Source: Adineta ricciae (taxonomy: Eukaryota; Rotifera; Eurotatoria; Adinetida; Adinetidae). From it: 64,000 nucleotides of DNA. The stretch's first letter is position 1, and each line of letters starts with the position of its first letter. Location: assembly GCA_905250025.1 (NCBI GenBank), contig CAJNOJ010000314.1, forward strand, positions 48,753 to 112,752. Reading direction: 5' to 3'. The notes beneath the pieces were generated by a model. The model had not been told where the DNA came from, searched no databases, and saw nothing but the letters and a program-made list of their open reading frames with translations. Shown here piece after piece: positions 1 to 10,906 of the stretch. A program made the translations under genes and the position numbers.

Positions 1-1020
1 ACAATCAAGAACATTAAAATTTCTTTCTAAATAAAAGAGAATAATTGAAATAAAACAGAAATGCTTACAAAAAACTAATTGATGTTTGTGGCAATATAAT
101 GTGTGAGACGAAGAAAAGTCTTCATCTTTTCGCCGACATTAAGAATAAGAAGAACGATGTGAATAGAAATCTACCCATGTACTTTTTACAGTTGCAAAGA
201 AACGCGAAGAGCGAAGATGGATGAGAATAACAAATCTTAGCTGAGAAGCCTTTGTTTTGAAAGAACAAGCATAGATTAATTTCGTTTACTCATCCCTCAA
301 AAAATTTTCTTTCATTGTTTTCTAACATCAAATCATGTAACTGCATAAATATTCTTACTGAAAATGTTTTAATCTTCACCATGTTTCAAGAATACTTCTT
401 AAATCCGAGAAAAAAAGAAAAGAAAATTCTCTATTTCGGCAAGCTTTTCTTTTCTTTCTTCCAATGGAGATCGAATTTGTATATAACTTCGAATTGCACA
501 AGTAAAAATGAAAACACTATTCAATCATTTCTGCACACAACACATTCTTTGTTACTGGCATTGATATGAACAGTAAGTTTTCTTCCTCAAGATCGATTGC
601 GAAAAATCCACCAAAACAATTAGAAATTACTCACATAACGCAACCATGCAATGCGCCAACAAAAAAAATCCAAGTTCGTGTTCTCTCATAGCATTTATTT
701 GTATTCATCAAGTTCTTCTACTACTTAGATGTTGCATTTCACGCTGTATGTGTATTCAACTATTGATCCTGTTGACTCTTCTATCGCATTGGCAGCCCTG
801 GTCATCCCCATTGTTGTCATTATACTTGGCATAAGTCTACAACAAAGTACTTTCCCTCTCTCATTCATCGCTTTGTATTCCCTAGATACGATAAACTCAA
901 AACGTAAGTAATCGAACTGTGATATTTTCTAGTGCTAATACATGAAATCCTCTTTCGATAGCATGTGCAGTTTCATACAGTGATACTTTCGCGTATCTTG
1001 TAGTGCCAACAACAGCTATT
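1..1020 (+). pseudogene. Decayed third copy of the small membrane-protein gene
   Basis: From about position 470 this stretch follows the 5' flank and gene body of the intact copies at 10106 and 25149. An ATG at 566 opens a matching N-terminus (Ser-rich, then IAKNPPKQLEIT), but single-base indels break the frame around 650-730. The hydrophobic segment is recognisable near 760-835 in shifted frames. Remains of both introns can be followed to the start of exon 3 at about 960. Homology stops abruptly at about 1020, where the intact copies go on for another 350 bases. No continuous frame exists, so it is a truncated, frameshifted relic. It shows that this gene had at least one earlier duplication besides the block duplication. 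Confidence 0.7.
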
Positions 1021-1623
1021 TATCTTTCAGCGCGCCATCAATTGTAATTGTAATGTAAAAACGAAACGAATATTTTATCACGTAAACAGAGTGCAGAAAT
1101 TCAAGTAAAATGTTACCATTTTTCAAAATTCCATAATAGACTAGTATGCCGAAACTTTGAAAACACGATTACTGTGTGAGTTGAATGTAGAGTGATGTTC
1201 AAATTCACATTCAGAGCTATTGCATATATACAAATGACGAAAGTAGCCATGAAAAACATAGCCTCAAACGTAATATCACGTTCTTTTTCTCGAAGAAACA
1301 GCCAGTGGATGTTTTATTCAAATCGAATCATAATTATTGATGAGATTTCTTCATGACGAAAACTTGAAAGGACGTGTGTGCTGATACACAAATATATTCA
1401 CACCTTCATCCTCGAATTTCGCGTTTGTCGTTTCTATCATTTTTCAGTTCTGTTATGCTGTTCAGAAAAAAAACAACTTCACGTGGTAAACGCATAGGTA
1501 AAGCAATGAATGTTTCAATGTTCTTGCGAAAGAATCACTTCAGTGATGAAATGTATTAACCTATTTAGCACATTCCTTTTCGATATTTTTCATATGCAAA
1601 TAACCATAAAGTAAAATTTGACT
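1021..1623. other. AT-rich spacer; left edge of block I near 1355
   Basis: I see no gene here. From about 1355 the sequence matches 15830 onward, including the leader of the ATP-grasp gene, so the left end of the large duplicated block falls here. To its left the two copies are unrelated. Confidence 0.6.
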
Positions 1624-2580
1624 ATGAAAGTCAAATATGTTGATATTCATGCTACTACTCCATTAAATACGTGTAATGTAATGTCAGTAGCACCGATTCG
1701 AGAACTCAATGGTGACATCATTATATGGCGTCCGTTCTTCCAAAGTCTTCGACAATCTGTTTTGGACTATCTCACCACACGCCAGTATGAAGTAAAGGAT
1801 GATTTTACGTTTCCTTACACGCCTCAAACTCCGACGTCTGATGGATTCAATAATTTATTGATCTTATACCACGAATCTTTTGATTATCAGCATCATCATG
1901 ATGAGAAAACGATGGGACTTGCCAATATTATCCCTATTCCAAATAAACACAAAGGTGAAATGGGTGAGATCACTCTCATTCGAATGCAAACCGATCGTTC
2001 AATCACGAACTTTCTCGAACGAGATGCCATTGAATATTTACTACCATTGATAAGAGCAGCGATGGTCTCTCATCCAGCATGGTTCGTTAAACTATCTGCA
2101 CAGTCAAGTAAACATGATTTTAGTATCAAAAGTGTTCAAACGGCTGAAGATGTTCTAAATGTAATCACAAATAGTCCAACTCTGTACAAAGTCGAGTGGC
2201 AACATCGAAATAAACCTACTTACATCATCCTCAAACCATGGAACTCATCGATCACCAAACAGAATGAGTTTCGATTATTCATATGGTTAAATAAAGTCAC
2301 GGCTGCTACACAACAACATTGGTATGCAGAATTAGATCACTCACAAGAATATATTGATACAGTTGTGAATACTATTAACAACTATGAACATTCACCTAAA
2401 CTTCCATCAATTTGTGTTCTTGACGTTGTTATACTAGAAGATGGGACAATGATTATTATTGAACTGAATCCATGGATCTCCTCTGGTGGTGGTCTGTTTG
2501 ACTATACAATGGACTATAAAGTACTATATGGTCTTGAAGGTGATGCAGAATTGAGACTTGCTAAAACCACAATAACATAA
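1624..2580 (+). CDS. D123/CDC123-like ATP-grasp protein, copy 1
   Basis: Single-exon 318-residue protein. The ATG at 1624 is chosen because copy 2 (16104) starts at the same codon; a TTG two codons upstream is not conserved. The C-terminal half has the D123 pattern: FVKLSAQSS near residue 155, NEFRLFIW near 217, then a hydrophobic strand with VLDVV and IIIELNPW ending in LFDY near 265-292. In known family members these acidic and Asn residues bind Mg-ATP, and CDC123 helps assemble translation factor eIF2. This protein is diverged, so the eIF2 role should not be assumed; an amide-ligase-like use of the fold is equally possible. It sits next to, and convergent with, the GNAT gene. No signal peptide or membrane segment is seen. 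Confidence 0.65.
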   Translation: MKVKYVDIHATTPLNTCNVMSVAPIRELNGDIIIWRPFFQSLRQSVLDYLTTRQYEVKDDFTFPYTPQTPTSDGFNNLLILYHESFDYQHHHDEKTMGLANIIPIPNKHKGEMGEITLIRMQTDRSITNFLERDAIEYLLPLIRAAMVSHPAWFVKLSAQSSKHDFSIKSVQTAEDVLNVITNSPTLYKVEWQHRNKPTYIILKPWNSSITKQNEFRLFIWLNKVTAATQQHWYAELDHSQEYIDTVVNTINNYEHSPKLPSICVLDVVILEDGTMIIIELNPWISSGGGLFDYTMDYKVLYGLEGDAELRLAKTTIT

Positions 2581-2958
2581 GTTTTTTTCATGAGACTCAT
2601 TTGGGAAAACAAACTTAATAAACAGGAACGAAAGTCAGATATTTATTTGTCGAGGACATGGTTGTGTATGTAATGATCAGTAGAAGGAGCTCACATATAT
2701 CATCGCCCAGGCGAAAGATAAACATCTGATATTTCTATTAGCTCGCAAATGGCACATCCGCTTGTATATGAAATATCTGCTGACTAAATCATCCGGACAT
2801 GTTTAAGATGATATTCTGTCTAGCGAGTTTATCTCAAAGACGAATCGATTCTTCTTCTTGTACGTTATTAGAAACTATTTTTTATTATTTTTACATTATG
2901 TACATGAACAAAATGGAATCAAATGTGTACAAAGACAGATGTCTCTTTATTTCGTATA
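2581..2958. other. Shared 3' region of two convergent genes
   Basis: Short intergenic stretch between the convergent ATP-grasp and GNAT genes. It is conserved in copy 2 (17061-17492), and I see no coding signal. Confidence 0.5.
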
Positions 2959-3852
2959 TCAAGCAGAACCAATGGTGTGAATCATCCAAACGGCAGGGTC
3001 AAAGTAAATTCCTACGTTGTGTTCGTGATGTATGGTAACTGGTGTAAGAGCACCGCTAACTACATACTTTCCACTGTCCGGAAATTCCATGTTCGTCCAT
3101 TTCTGCCACTGAGACACCGTTCCTTTGACAAGAACGGCACGTGGAGAAACACCTATTAGTTTGGCACCTGCCCGAAAATGCACGCGCATCCAAGGATCAA
3201 ACGGTTCTCCGTTGCCATTTTCCCAGTATGCATATGTTTCAATAGGAATCAACGGGTAATTCATCTTGAGAATCGGACGGACGTTGACGGCGAACGAATG
3301 GAAACCATGCTGTCGACTTATGTTGAGTATTGTTTTAAGAATAAGAGCACTAATACCCTTCTTCTGCATTTGAGGATTCACCATAATTGCAAAAGCGGAC
3401 AGAGCTGTAGGTCTTTTTCCAGCAGCTAGATCATCTAGTCCTAGTTGAGTAGCAGCTTCCCAGCCGGAAGGTAATGTGTTGATATTGCCGTCCCAATGTA
3501 TTGGTACTGTTAGTCCGACGCCTATAAGTTTATCTCCATCGTTATCTACGATTACTACTTGATATTCGTTCCATTCCTTGAACAGAACATCCCATGCATC
3601 ATTCGTAACAATGTCTTGCGCTAGAAACTTTGGCCATGAAATCGTATTAAGTTCTTCAATAGATGCACGGAGATCGTATCGCTCCTTTAAAGTATGAATT
3701 GTGTATCCGAATTTGTCATCCTAAAAGATAAAACGAACAAATCTTGCTGCTTTCAACTTTTGAAGAGTATCCTTTGTCTGACATCTAGATCAGAAATATG
3801 GTAGAAAACAATTTCGTCTTACTCTCGTCGCCTCGACTTGCTTGTTTGCCAT
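2959..3852 (-). CDS. Bacterial-type GNAT-family acyltransferase, copy 1 (two exons)
   Basis: Exon 1 is 3852-3823 (10 codons, MANKQVEATR). The intron is 3822-3721 with GTAAG and TTTTAG ends, and exon 2 is 3720-2959, giving 263 residues. The splice sites and frame agree in copy 2. The middle of the protein (about residues 120-150) has the GNAT acyl-CoA loop pattern, a hydrophobic strand followed by Q-x-x-G-I-S and a helix. The C-terminal part carries YPLIPIETY, PFDPWMRVHFR and GTVSQW, a combination I associate with bacterial acetyltransferase-like proteins; this is recall, not a search. Substrate unknown. Its start region faces the EFE-like gene across a 1-kb shared upstream region, which suggests divergent transcription from a common control region. 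The intron together with a bacterial-type sequence points to an old transfer. Confidence 0.65.
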
Positions 3853-4926
3853 TGTTGTTGTCTCGCGTATCTAAAATAAAAAAAGCAATTATATTTCGAT
3901 TTCCATTCCCTACGAGTTCGTCCAAGCGTAATGGTATCATCCTTAGACTTCTCAACAGGATTTGTTTATTTTCCTAAATGTTTTTAAGGACAGCTAAATA
4001 TTCTATAAAAAAAATTACATCGACCCATCGAAGTACGAGCATAAAGCTTGACTCGAAAGTTAAAAACTGTGTACAAGGGCATAGCGAGATTTTAATGAAA
4101 TGGACAAGCTAATGAACAACAACTCTATGATATTCATAGAACCATATTCCACAACTTGAAATATAAGCGCATGTTCGAGTTCAGTTCATGGAATTGTATC
4201 CAATTAAATAGAGAGCGCACGAAAAAGACGCTCCAGTTGTGTATATTTCTTATCTTACCGTACAATGCGTTCTCTATCACGTGTCAACCGTCTTTGTTAT
4301 ATAGCGGATGGTCATATGAGATTATATACGAAGGATAATGGTGGTGTGTTCTCTTTCGCGTGACCGTAGTCTCTTCTATATAGAGCGTAGCCGGGTATGT
4401 GCACTGACTGACCTTATGCGATTATAAATGAAGGTCAAGGACGATACGCCTTCCTTCATTCGACTGCATCCTCTCTATATGGAAGTATAATCATAATAGA
4501 CGTTCGTTTAAAGTAGCTAAATCAGGTAAGTTGAGTTACTTATTGAACTAAAATATTCATTCGAATGACATGCTTTGAAAGCTGATGGTATAGAACATTC
4601 TCACTGCTAATGGAATCTATTTCAATTTTTACTTATGCGACTCTTCTTCAGATTCATTGATATCGTCTTTATTTATCTTTGTTGATAGAAATCGATTAAA
4701 ATTTCGTATGCTCCACGGAAAGAAAACAAGTAAGAATAAAAGCTGGATACACAAACTGAAAGTCATTTTGTGCATAAAAATTATGAGTGTTATATTCGTC
4801 GGTCAGACATTCTACTGTGCGAAAGAAAAAGGTTCTCGTTCGAATGTCCAAGACACGAAGAACACATCTTATTCGATGATGTTACGCAGCTTTGAATCAG
4901 TGTACTTTTCAATTCTAGATTAAAAA
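3853..4926. promoter_or_regulatory. Divergent upstream region of the GNAT and EFE-like genes
   Basis: A 1.07-kb gene-free stretch between divergent genes. From about 4270 to 4450 it holds two diverged copies of a promoter-like unit, each with TTCTCT, a CACGTG-like core, CCGTCT and TATATAG. The first copy begins at 4270 and the second at 4349. In the other block the same pair is spaced 104 bases apart (18976 and 19080), so this copy has lost about 24 bases from its first unit. The TATATAG boxes are good TATA-box candidates; which gene they serve is inferred from orientation only. Confidence 0.45.
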
Positions 4927-6463
4927 ATGACTGATGATTCGAATATTGCACCAATTTCAACTGTCACTCCACGTATAGCTGATTGGTCTAATAGACTGAA
5001 CCGTATGGCAAATCTGAAAACATTCTATATTCCGCCAGTGGTTGTTGGCAACGCAGCAGATATTGAATTGGGTAAAAGTATGGTATTAGAGTGGCAGACA
5101 GAAGGAATGTTTCAAGTCGCATGTACTCCCGACGTATATACATCTTCGCAGCTGGCATTTAAAGCGTCCCGTGAATTCTTTGCACGTCCGACGTCCGAAA
5201 AGTTGTCATATGTGTCGGATCTCACCTTTGCAGGATATGTCGCTAGTGGAGAAGAATTAACAGCCGGTGAAGCTGACTCCAGCGAAATCTTTACTCTCGT
5301 TAAAGATTTGCCACTGACCGATAAACGCGTGCAAGATGGATGGCCAGGACATGGACCTGTCCCATGGCCTAGTTCTACCTTCAAAGAAGCTCTTCAGAAA
5401 TATCTACGAGAGCTTGGCTCTATTGGTGACCGTTTGTTACAACTCATTTCATTGGGGTTGGGTCTTCAAAATCTCAATTCTCTTAAATCAATAGCTACCG
5501 ATGGTTGGCATCATGCACGTCTTCTTCGATACCCTTCTACTTCCTCTCAGTCGTTACGTGGAACTGGTTCACATACAGATTATGGTTTTCTCGTCATTAT
5601 TACCCAGGACGATGCTGGTGGATTGTTTATTCGACCGCCCATCGATGGAGAAATTCGTCATCGTAATTGGCTACCTTCAGAATCCAGTGCTGGAATGTAT
5701 GAAGATTCTGAAGAATGGAACTATGTCAAACCAGTCCGTTCTACTCTAGTGGTGTTTCCAGGTGACATGTTTCAATTACTCACTGATGGTGCTCTACTCT
5801 CTACTCCTCACAAAGTACACCTTACTCAAAAAGAGAGATATAGCCTGGCATACTTTCATGAGCCGAATTTCCAACAAATTATTAAATCGCTCAACAATGT
5901 AGATAGCATGGATTTCGTGCACTATGGAGAAGTAAGCAGTAAATGAAATAGTAGTTTTATTTACTGAAAAGGGTATATAAGGAGAAAAAGTGTATTGGAT
6001 TTGATTGTAGTAGATTGAAGGTCAGCGTTAGCCTTTTCAAATAAGAGGAAGATCACATGAACAAAATACAAACTTTATGTTTACGATCTGTGCATCGAGA
6101 AAAGCATCGACGAGAAAGAATTCTAAAATTTCAATCAGGTTAAACATCCTGTGTGCCTAATCGATCATGAACCATTGCGTAAATAGCACTGATTTTAATC
6201 GCAATGTACGAAGAGATCATTAACACCCACGACGAGAACGACTTCAGTGCAAAATTTTTTTTCTTTGGTATTACTTTCATCTATTTAAATACTCACTCAT
6301 TTTTGCCGATTTTTAGCACGTTACAAATATGTTCCTTCGTGGTTATCCTGAACGCATTACGAGCAAACGTATCAACCGTGAGAATCGCATGAATACACTT
6401 GTCAAATTGAAGAAAAAGTCTATATCAGACTTCGCACGAATGCACAACGTACAAAATCGTTAG
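4927..6463 (+). CDS. Ethylene-forming-enzyme-like 2-oxoglutarate/Fe(II) oxygenase, copy 1 (two exons)
   Basis: Exon 1 is 4927-5931, the intron 5932-6316 (GTAAGC...TTTTAG), exon 2 6317-6463; 383 residues. Stopping at the in-frame stop at 5946 would lose the conserved C-terminus. The Fe(II) ligands are H216, D218 (HTDYG) and H295 (STPHKV); R304 and R198 are the 2-oxoglutarate-binding arginines. These equal bacterial EFE H189, D191, H268, R277 and R171 at a constant offset of 27. Exon 2 supplies R343 and Y345, matching EFE R316 and Y318 of the arginine/2-oxoglutarate pocket. GEELTAGE (about 109-116) and the NWLPSESSAGM loop also match. EFE converts 2-oxoglutarate to ethylene and hydroxylates L-arginine to guanidine and pyrroline-5-carboxylate. 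Differences from EFE are a 27-residue N-terminal extension, F310 replaced by Val and F278 by Tyr. Activity is not proven. Confidence 0.85.
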
Positions 6464-6802
6464 CTGCGAAAAGATATGACTTGTGACATGCAAGTAAACT
6501 AATGAAAACTGAATTCAGATTAGATCTTTCCACTAAATAAATATTCAGTTCATTCTTGAATAAAAATAAAACTGTCAAAAACGCATCATCTGTCAGACAT
6601 AAGCAGATCAAGTCACAGGATACATATGAATAGATTTCAAAATTAACCCTGTTGTGGAACATGACTTGCTTGATAAAATGAAGTGTTTCTATATGGGACA
6701 TAATTCGGAGAGATTATTTTGTTTCTACGTAGCATTTTGAATATTTATGTTCATCAAAAGAAAACTACTTTATTATCTAATCTGAGATTTAATCTAAAAA
6801 TA

Positions 6803-6955
6803 ATGGAAACGATCGACGTGATGCCTACGTCAACATGGAAGATAATTGGTTCTTTTTATAGAACTTTTCTCGTGATCATCTTGTCTGCACAGCTGAGCTT
6901 CACTGCAACTGTTTCGACAGGAGAAATATTGGTAGGTGAACGTGTATTCTTTTAG
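6803..6955 (+). CDS. Short conserved ORF, possible first exon of a membrane or secreted protein
   Basis: 50 codons starting METIDVMPTST, with one hydrophobic stretch (about residues 15-35). It recurs at 21530 with the same start and mostly conservative changes. A GTAGGT right after the hydrophobic part could be a splice donor. No family recognised, and no continuation exon was identified. It may be only a relic. Confidence 0.25.
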   Translation: METIDVMPTSTWKIIGSFYRTFLVIILSAQLSFTATVSTGEILVGERVFF

Positions 6956-7026
6956 ATATCTTTTGTAGAAAAGCTATCCTCTGGTTAAAAGCTTTTATTC
7001 GCATAAGTTCTGTATATAGTATGCTA

Positions 7027-7280
7027 ATGTTTATGTTCTTTATTCGTTCCTTGATGCGCTTGATTTGAAGAGATATGCGTGATCTAATAAGAATCTGCTA
7101 GATCGTCGACTCAAACGTGGTTCTACGAAAGGAAACGAGTCGCATATTGTTAATCGCGAAGGATCAGACATACAGAGACTATCAAACAACGTTTAAGTCG
7201 ACAATCCCACAGATTCTTATTAGATCACGCATATCTTTTCAAATCAAGCGCATCAAGGAACGAATAAAGAACATAAACAT
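7027..7280. repeat. Inverted repeat with 71-bp arms, only in block I copy 1
   Basis: The left arm (7027-7097) and right arm (7210-7280) are reverse complements with one mismatch, and pairing extends weakly inward. The spacer is about 110 bases. The matching place in the other block (near 21740) has unrelated sequence, so this is an insertion or replacement polymorphism. It looks like a foldback or MITE-type non-autonomous element; no clear target-site duplication could be fixed. Confidence 0.75.
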
Positions 7281-8309
7281 CACAATAGGAGAGTTTTCAA
7301 GCTACGAGTTCATGTCGAGTTCTTTGAGTAGGAAATTATTCGCCATCACAGTTCTTTTGAATTAGAACTGCTTAAAAGTTCTAGTTTGATGAACTAAACT
7401 GGAACTGTCGTAGGCCTATTCCGTATCAAATGGTAATATTTTTTTCGACACGAAAACGGTTGGAAAAATTTTATATAATTCTTTTGTTTCGTGATACCAA
7501 TTTCACATTGATTAAAAGCAATGAATACATCATTTTAGTGGTTATTCCTTTAAGTCGATTATAAAAATGTCCTCAACATAGGAAAGTCATAGTCTACAAA
7601 TTCGAAGCGTTGTCTTTCTGAGTATGCTCGCTGATTAATCAAAACTAGTTACATAGTGACACCATGTTTTCTAGAAGAAAATATCCGATTGAGCCATTCT
7701 GAAAGTTTTCATCATATGCTAAAAGTAAGTGATGATCTTATTACTAGACAGATTATATAGAGATAATGTTTAGAGCTTCTCACAGCAACAACGCTATAAT
7801 GTAATAAGCTTACATCACATGTTGAAAGACTAGTTGAAAATAGTACCAAAGAAATTATCTGTTAGGAGAATGGCGGAGTGTCACATCGTCATGTGTTTAT
7901 ATCTCGTGTCTAGATAATCCTTTAAGAGTGTTTTCTTCACCTATATTGACTAAAGAGGCAAAATCAAATTTTGTAAAGTAAGACGAATGATGTTTCATAC
8001 ATTCGATCTCCTTTTAGACTGTCTCTGAGTCTGCTTGTCTCAGATGAACGTCAACTGTCATGTTTGACTGTTGGCACAAAAGCAGTAAGAACGAGTGGAA
8101 CAGAGAGATTGTCTGTTAATCTTGTTTTTCAAAGTGAAAAACAATCTAAAAGTATACTGAAAAACCTGTAATGAGAAAAGGACACTTTGTACTACTTGAC
8201 GGTAAGAGTGAAGATGAAGAAAAGAGTAGCACTCCTATGTCACTCTTTTTCTGCGATGCGAGTGTTTGTTGAATAAAGAACTGTGTTGTCATAATTTAGA
8301 TTTTTCATT

Positions 8310-9311
8310 ATGTCAACATTCAGTAATCTTACGACAACGACAACGATCGCTCCTTATATTCCAACGAGCCGACCTGTTCAGTTCAGTATCTTATTAACAA
8401 TTGCAATTTTTTCCGTACCATGTTCAATTTTTGTTCTTCATCACTTCTTATCAACGAAAACGCTTTATCGCGCTGCTAACAATCATGTCATCATTCTTTT
8501 ACTTATTAGCAATTGTCTTCAAACTCTAACCGATGTACCGGGACAGCTGAGTTACTATATCTTAGGTGTAAATCGGCCTCTGACACTCAGCTATTGTTAT
8601 TACTTTTATTTCATTGATTTTTATTTATTTACAACCTGCTTTTTACTTTTGACATGGTCATCATTCGAACGGCATATTCTCATTTTCCATACGTATGTCT
8701 TCAACACACATCGAAAACGTGTGGCTTATCATTATACACCTTTGATGATTTGCGTAACTTATCCAATGATTTATTACGTTTACTTTATATTTTTCTACCC
8801 ATGTGAAAATTACTATGATGAATATACATCATACTGTGTTCCAGCTTGTTATTTGCGGACAAATGCTGTGATGGCTTTATATGAGCAGATTGCTCACGGT
8901 TTTGCATTGATGCTGCTGATTTTCATTTTTAATGTTTTACTGTTTATTCGAGTTGTTCAGCAAAAGACTCGAATGGGCAGACAAATGACGTGGAAGAAGA
9001 ATCGTAAAATGGCAGTGCAATTATTCAGCATGTGTTTCTTATTTCTTTTGACAAATGGTGGTTACTTCGTCGTTCAAATAGGACAAATGCTGTATGATCC
9101 AACTTTTGGAGTAGACTTCAGTCTATGGGCAATCCCGGTAGCTATGTGCATGCCACCACTGTTTCCTTTTGTATGTTTGAGCACTTTGGATGAGTTACAT
9201 GGAAAAGTGAGAAAAGCAATTTCGTGTTGCAATCGTTTTGCCGTAGTACCTATCATAGGCACAGAGTTACAACACTTGCCAACGACCACTTCGAGACGCC
9301 GTGATTTTTAA
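8310..9311 (+). CDS. Seven-transmembrane receptor (rhodopsin-like, diverged), copy 1
   Basis: Single exon, 333 residues. A Thr/Ser-rich N-terminus with an N-glycosylation site (NLT) precedes seven hydrophobic segments at about 23-46, 58-80, 97-118, 140-163, 192-216, 236-260 and 272-294. The end of TM3 reads ERH where class-A receptors have DRY, and the TM7 NPxxY motif is absent (PPLFPFVCL instead). A Lys/Arg-rich loop (RMGRQMTWKKNRK) lies before TM6, as in G-protein-coupled receptors. A Cys near 95 at the top of TM3 and Cys residues in the second extracellular loop could form the usual disulfide. Ligand unknown; bdelloids carry large families of such receptors. The partner copy at 22964 is nearly the same except for its C-terminus. 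Confidence 0.75.
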   Translation: MSTFSNLTTTTTIAPYIPTSRPVQFSILLTIAIFSVPCSIFVLHHFLSTKTLYRAANNHVIILLLISNCLQTLTDVPGQLSYYILGVNRPLTLSYCYYFYFIDFYLFTTCFLLLTWSSFERHILIFHTYVFNTHRKRVAYHYTPLMICVTYPMIYYVYFIFFYPCENYYDEYTSYCVPACYLRTNAVMALYEQIAHGFALMLLIFIFNVLLFIRVVQQKTRMGRQMTWKKNRKMAVQLFSMCFLFLLTNGGYFVVQIGQMLYDPTFGVDFSLWAIPVAMCMPPLFPFVCLSTLDELHGKVRKAISCCNRFAVVPIIGTELQHLPTTTSRRRDF

Positions 9312-10105
9312 AAGATGGTTGAGTACACAACTGAACTATCGATATACATTCCCTTGATGTTGTTTTTGTGAGCTTAATCAGAATACGAATCATTTGTCTT
9401 TTATATACGTGAATTCTTTTTCTTTGTATGTTGTTTATATTTATACCGTTTCCGTTTTGATGTCGTTTTTGTCAAGTACTTCGTTTACTATTCGATGTTA
9501 GTTAGAAGAAATAAATATTATCGATCAATACACTAAAGAAAGTATTCTAACTAGTATCGGACATTCGACCTTTAGACAAATACCCTACACATAATTGATC
9601 TTGATCATTTTCATGATCACTTTAATATCGATTAGAAAGTAAGTAACGTTAAACGTCAGCTCAAGAACTTGTGCTTGTAAAATATCTCTCCGCGTGAAAG
9701 AGAGCAATCGAAACAAAAGAGAAGTGCTCAGAAAATATTCACTAGTATTAACGGGATAAGCGAGAATGGGAGGGCATGAAAATGCTGAGCTAAAAGCTCT
9801 CATACGTTATGAGAGCATAAGTACAGAAATATTTACCTTACTTATCCTTTAAATGAATGCAAGCATTTCTCGCATTGTGTGTTGCAACATCCAAATCATG
9901 TCACTACAGTAACATTGCCGCTGAAAAACACGTTTGTTTCATTCATCTCTGTGCATCACGAATACAATTTTCTACTTTGACAAACGCTTCATTTTCTTTC
10001 TTCCAGAGAAAAGTTGAGTGCATTGCATTTTGAGTGGTGAAAGTACAAAGAAAATAATCTTCAATCATTTCTGCACAGAATACATTTGTTGTTAATCACA
10101 TTGAC
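9312..10105. other. Intergenic region before the small membrane-protein gene
   Basis: AT-rich and non-coding as far as I can see. The last 400 bases match both 24590-25148 and, more weakly, 1-565, so they travel with the small membrane-protein gene and probably include its promoter. The second block carries extra insertions here (about 24230-24590). Confidence 0.45.
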
Positions 10106-10906
10106 ATGAACAGTACTATGTCTTCTTCGAGACCGATTGCGAAAAAACCACCAAAACAATTAGAAATTACTAACATAACTCAACTAACCAATGCCTCAAC
10201 AACAAGAAAATCCAAGTCTGTCTTTTATATCACTTGTTTATCTTCACCAATTTTTCGACTACTTAGATGTTCCATTTCACGATGTATGTGCCTGCAACTA
10301 TTGATTCTATTGGCCCTTGTTGCATTGGCAGCTTTGGTCATTCCCATTGTTGTCATTGTACTTGGTAAGTCTACAACAAAGTACTTGTCTTACTCCCTCA
10401 TTCACTCATTACTTTATATTTCGTAGACGCGACCAATTCAACTCGTAAGTGATCGAATTGAGATATTTTCTTCTAGTAGTACATTGTATTATCTTTCGAT
10501 AGCATGCGCAGCTTCGTATAGTGATACTTTCACGTATCTTGTAGTACCAACAACAGCTCAATGCACAACTTGGCAAACATTTACAAGCAGTTTGAATTGT
10601 AAGAGTTATTCGAAAATGCACATTTATGGATCAAATGATGCCACGGGAGTGACTATAACAGATTCATTTCTCGTTACTGAGCTTGCAGCAGCTTTAAAAT
10701 ACAACGGTACCATTACTATTAATTCAAATGGAGCTATTTGGAGTATTAATACATGTTGGGGTGGTTTTAGTATAAATTCGAATGGTGTCTGCTCTTGTAA
10801 CGCAGGTTATGCTATTAGACCGTGTGTGGGAAACACCTACTGGGGAGGTATATCTGGTACAACGTGTAATTCACAGTCACAAACGTTGTCACTTTATTTT
10901 GAATGA
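10106..10906 (+). CDS. Small single-pass membrane protein with Cys-rich ectodomain, copy 1 (three exons)
   Basis: Exons 10106-10364, 10427-10444 (18-nt microexon) and 10503-10906; 226 residues. Introns are 62 and 58 nt with GTAAG donors and TAG acceptors, in phase, and are the same in the copy at 25149. The N-terminus (about 55 residues) is Ser/Lys-rich and lacks a signal peptide. One long hydrophobic segment at about 65-87 (LLILLALVALAALVIPIVV) suggests type II membrane topology. The outer part holds several Cys residues, possible N-glycosylation sites (NGT) and an EGF-like end (CWGGFSINSNGVCSCNAGY). No named family recognised. A broken third copy lies at 566-1020. Confidence 0.7.

Larger units (their letters stand above)
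6464..8309. other. Intergenic region with short conserved ORF and inverted repeat
   Basis: 1.8 kb between the EFE-like and receptor genes. It contains a short ORF shared with the other block (6803-6955) and a 71-bp-arm inverted repeat (7027-7280) that the other block lacks. From about 7430 to 8309 it is well conserved with 21970-22963 and probably includes the receptor's promoter. Confidence 0.5.

Noticed and set aside
5932..5946. Stop at 5946 as the end of the EFE-like protein
   Set aside because: It lies within a GTAAG donor, and the family's conserved C-terminus is found in a downstream exon in both copies.
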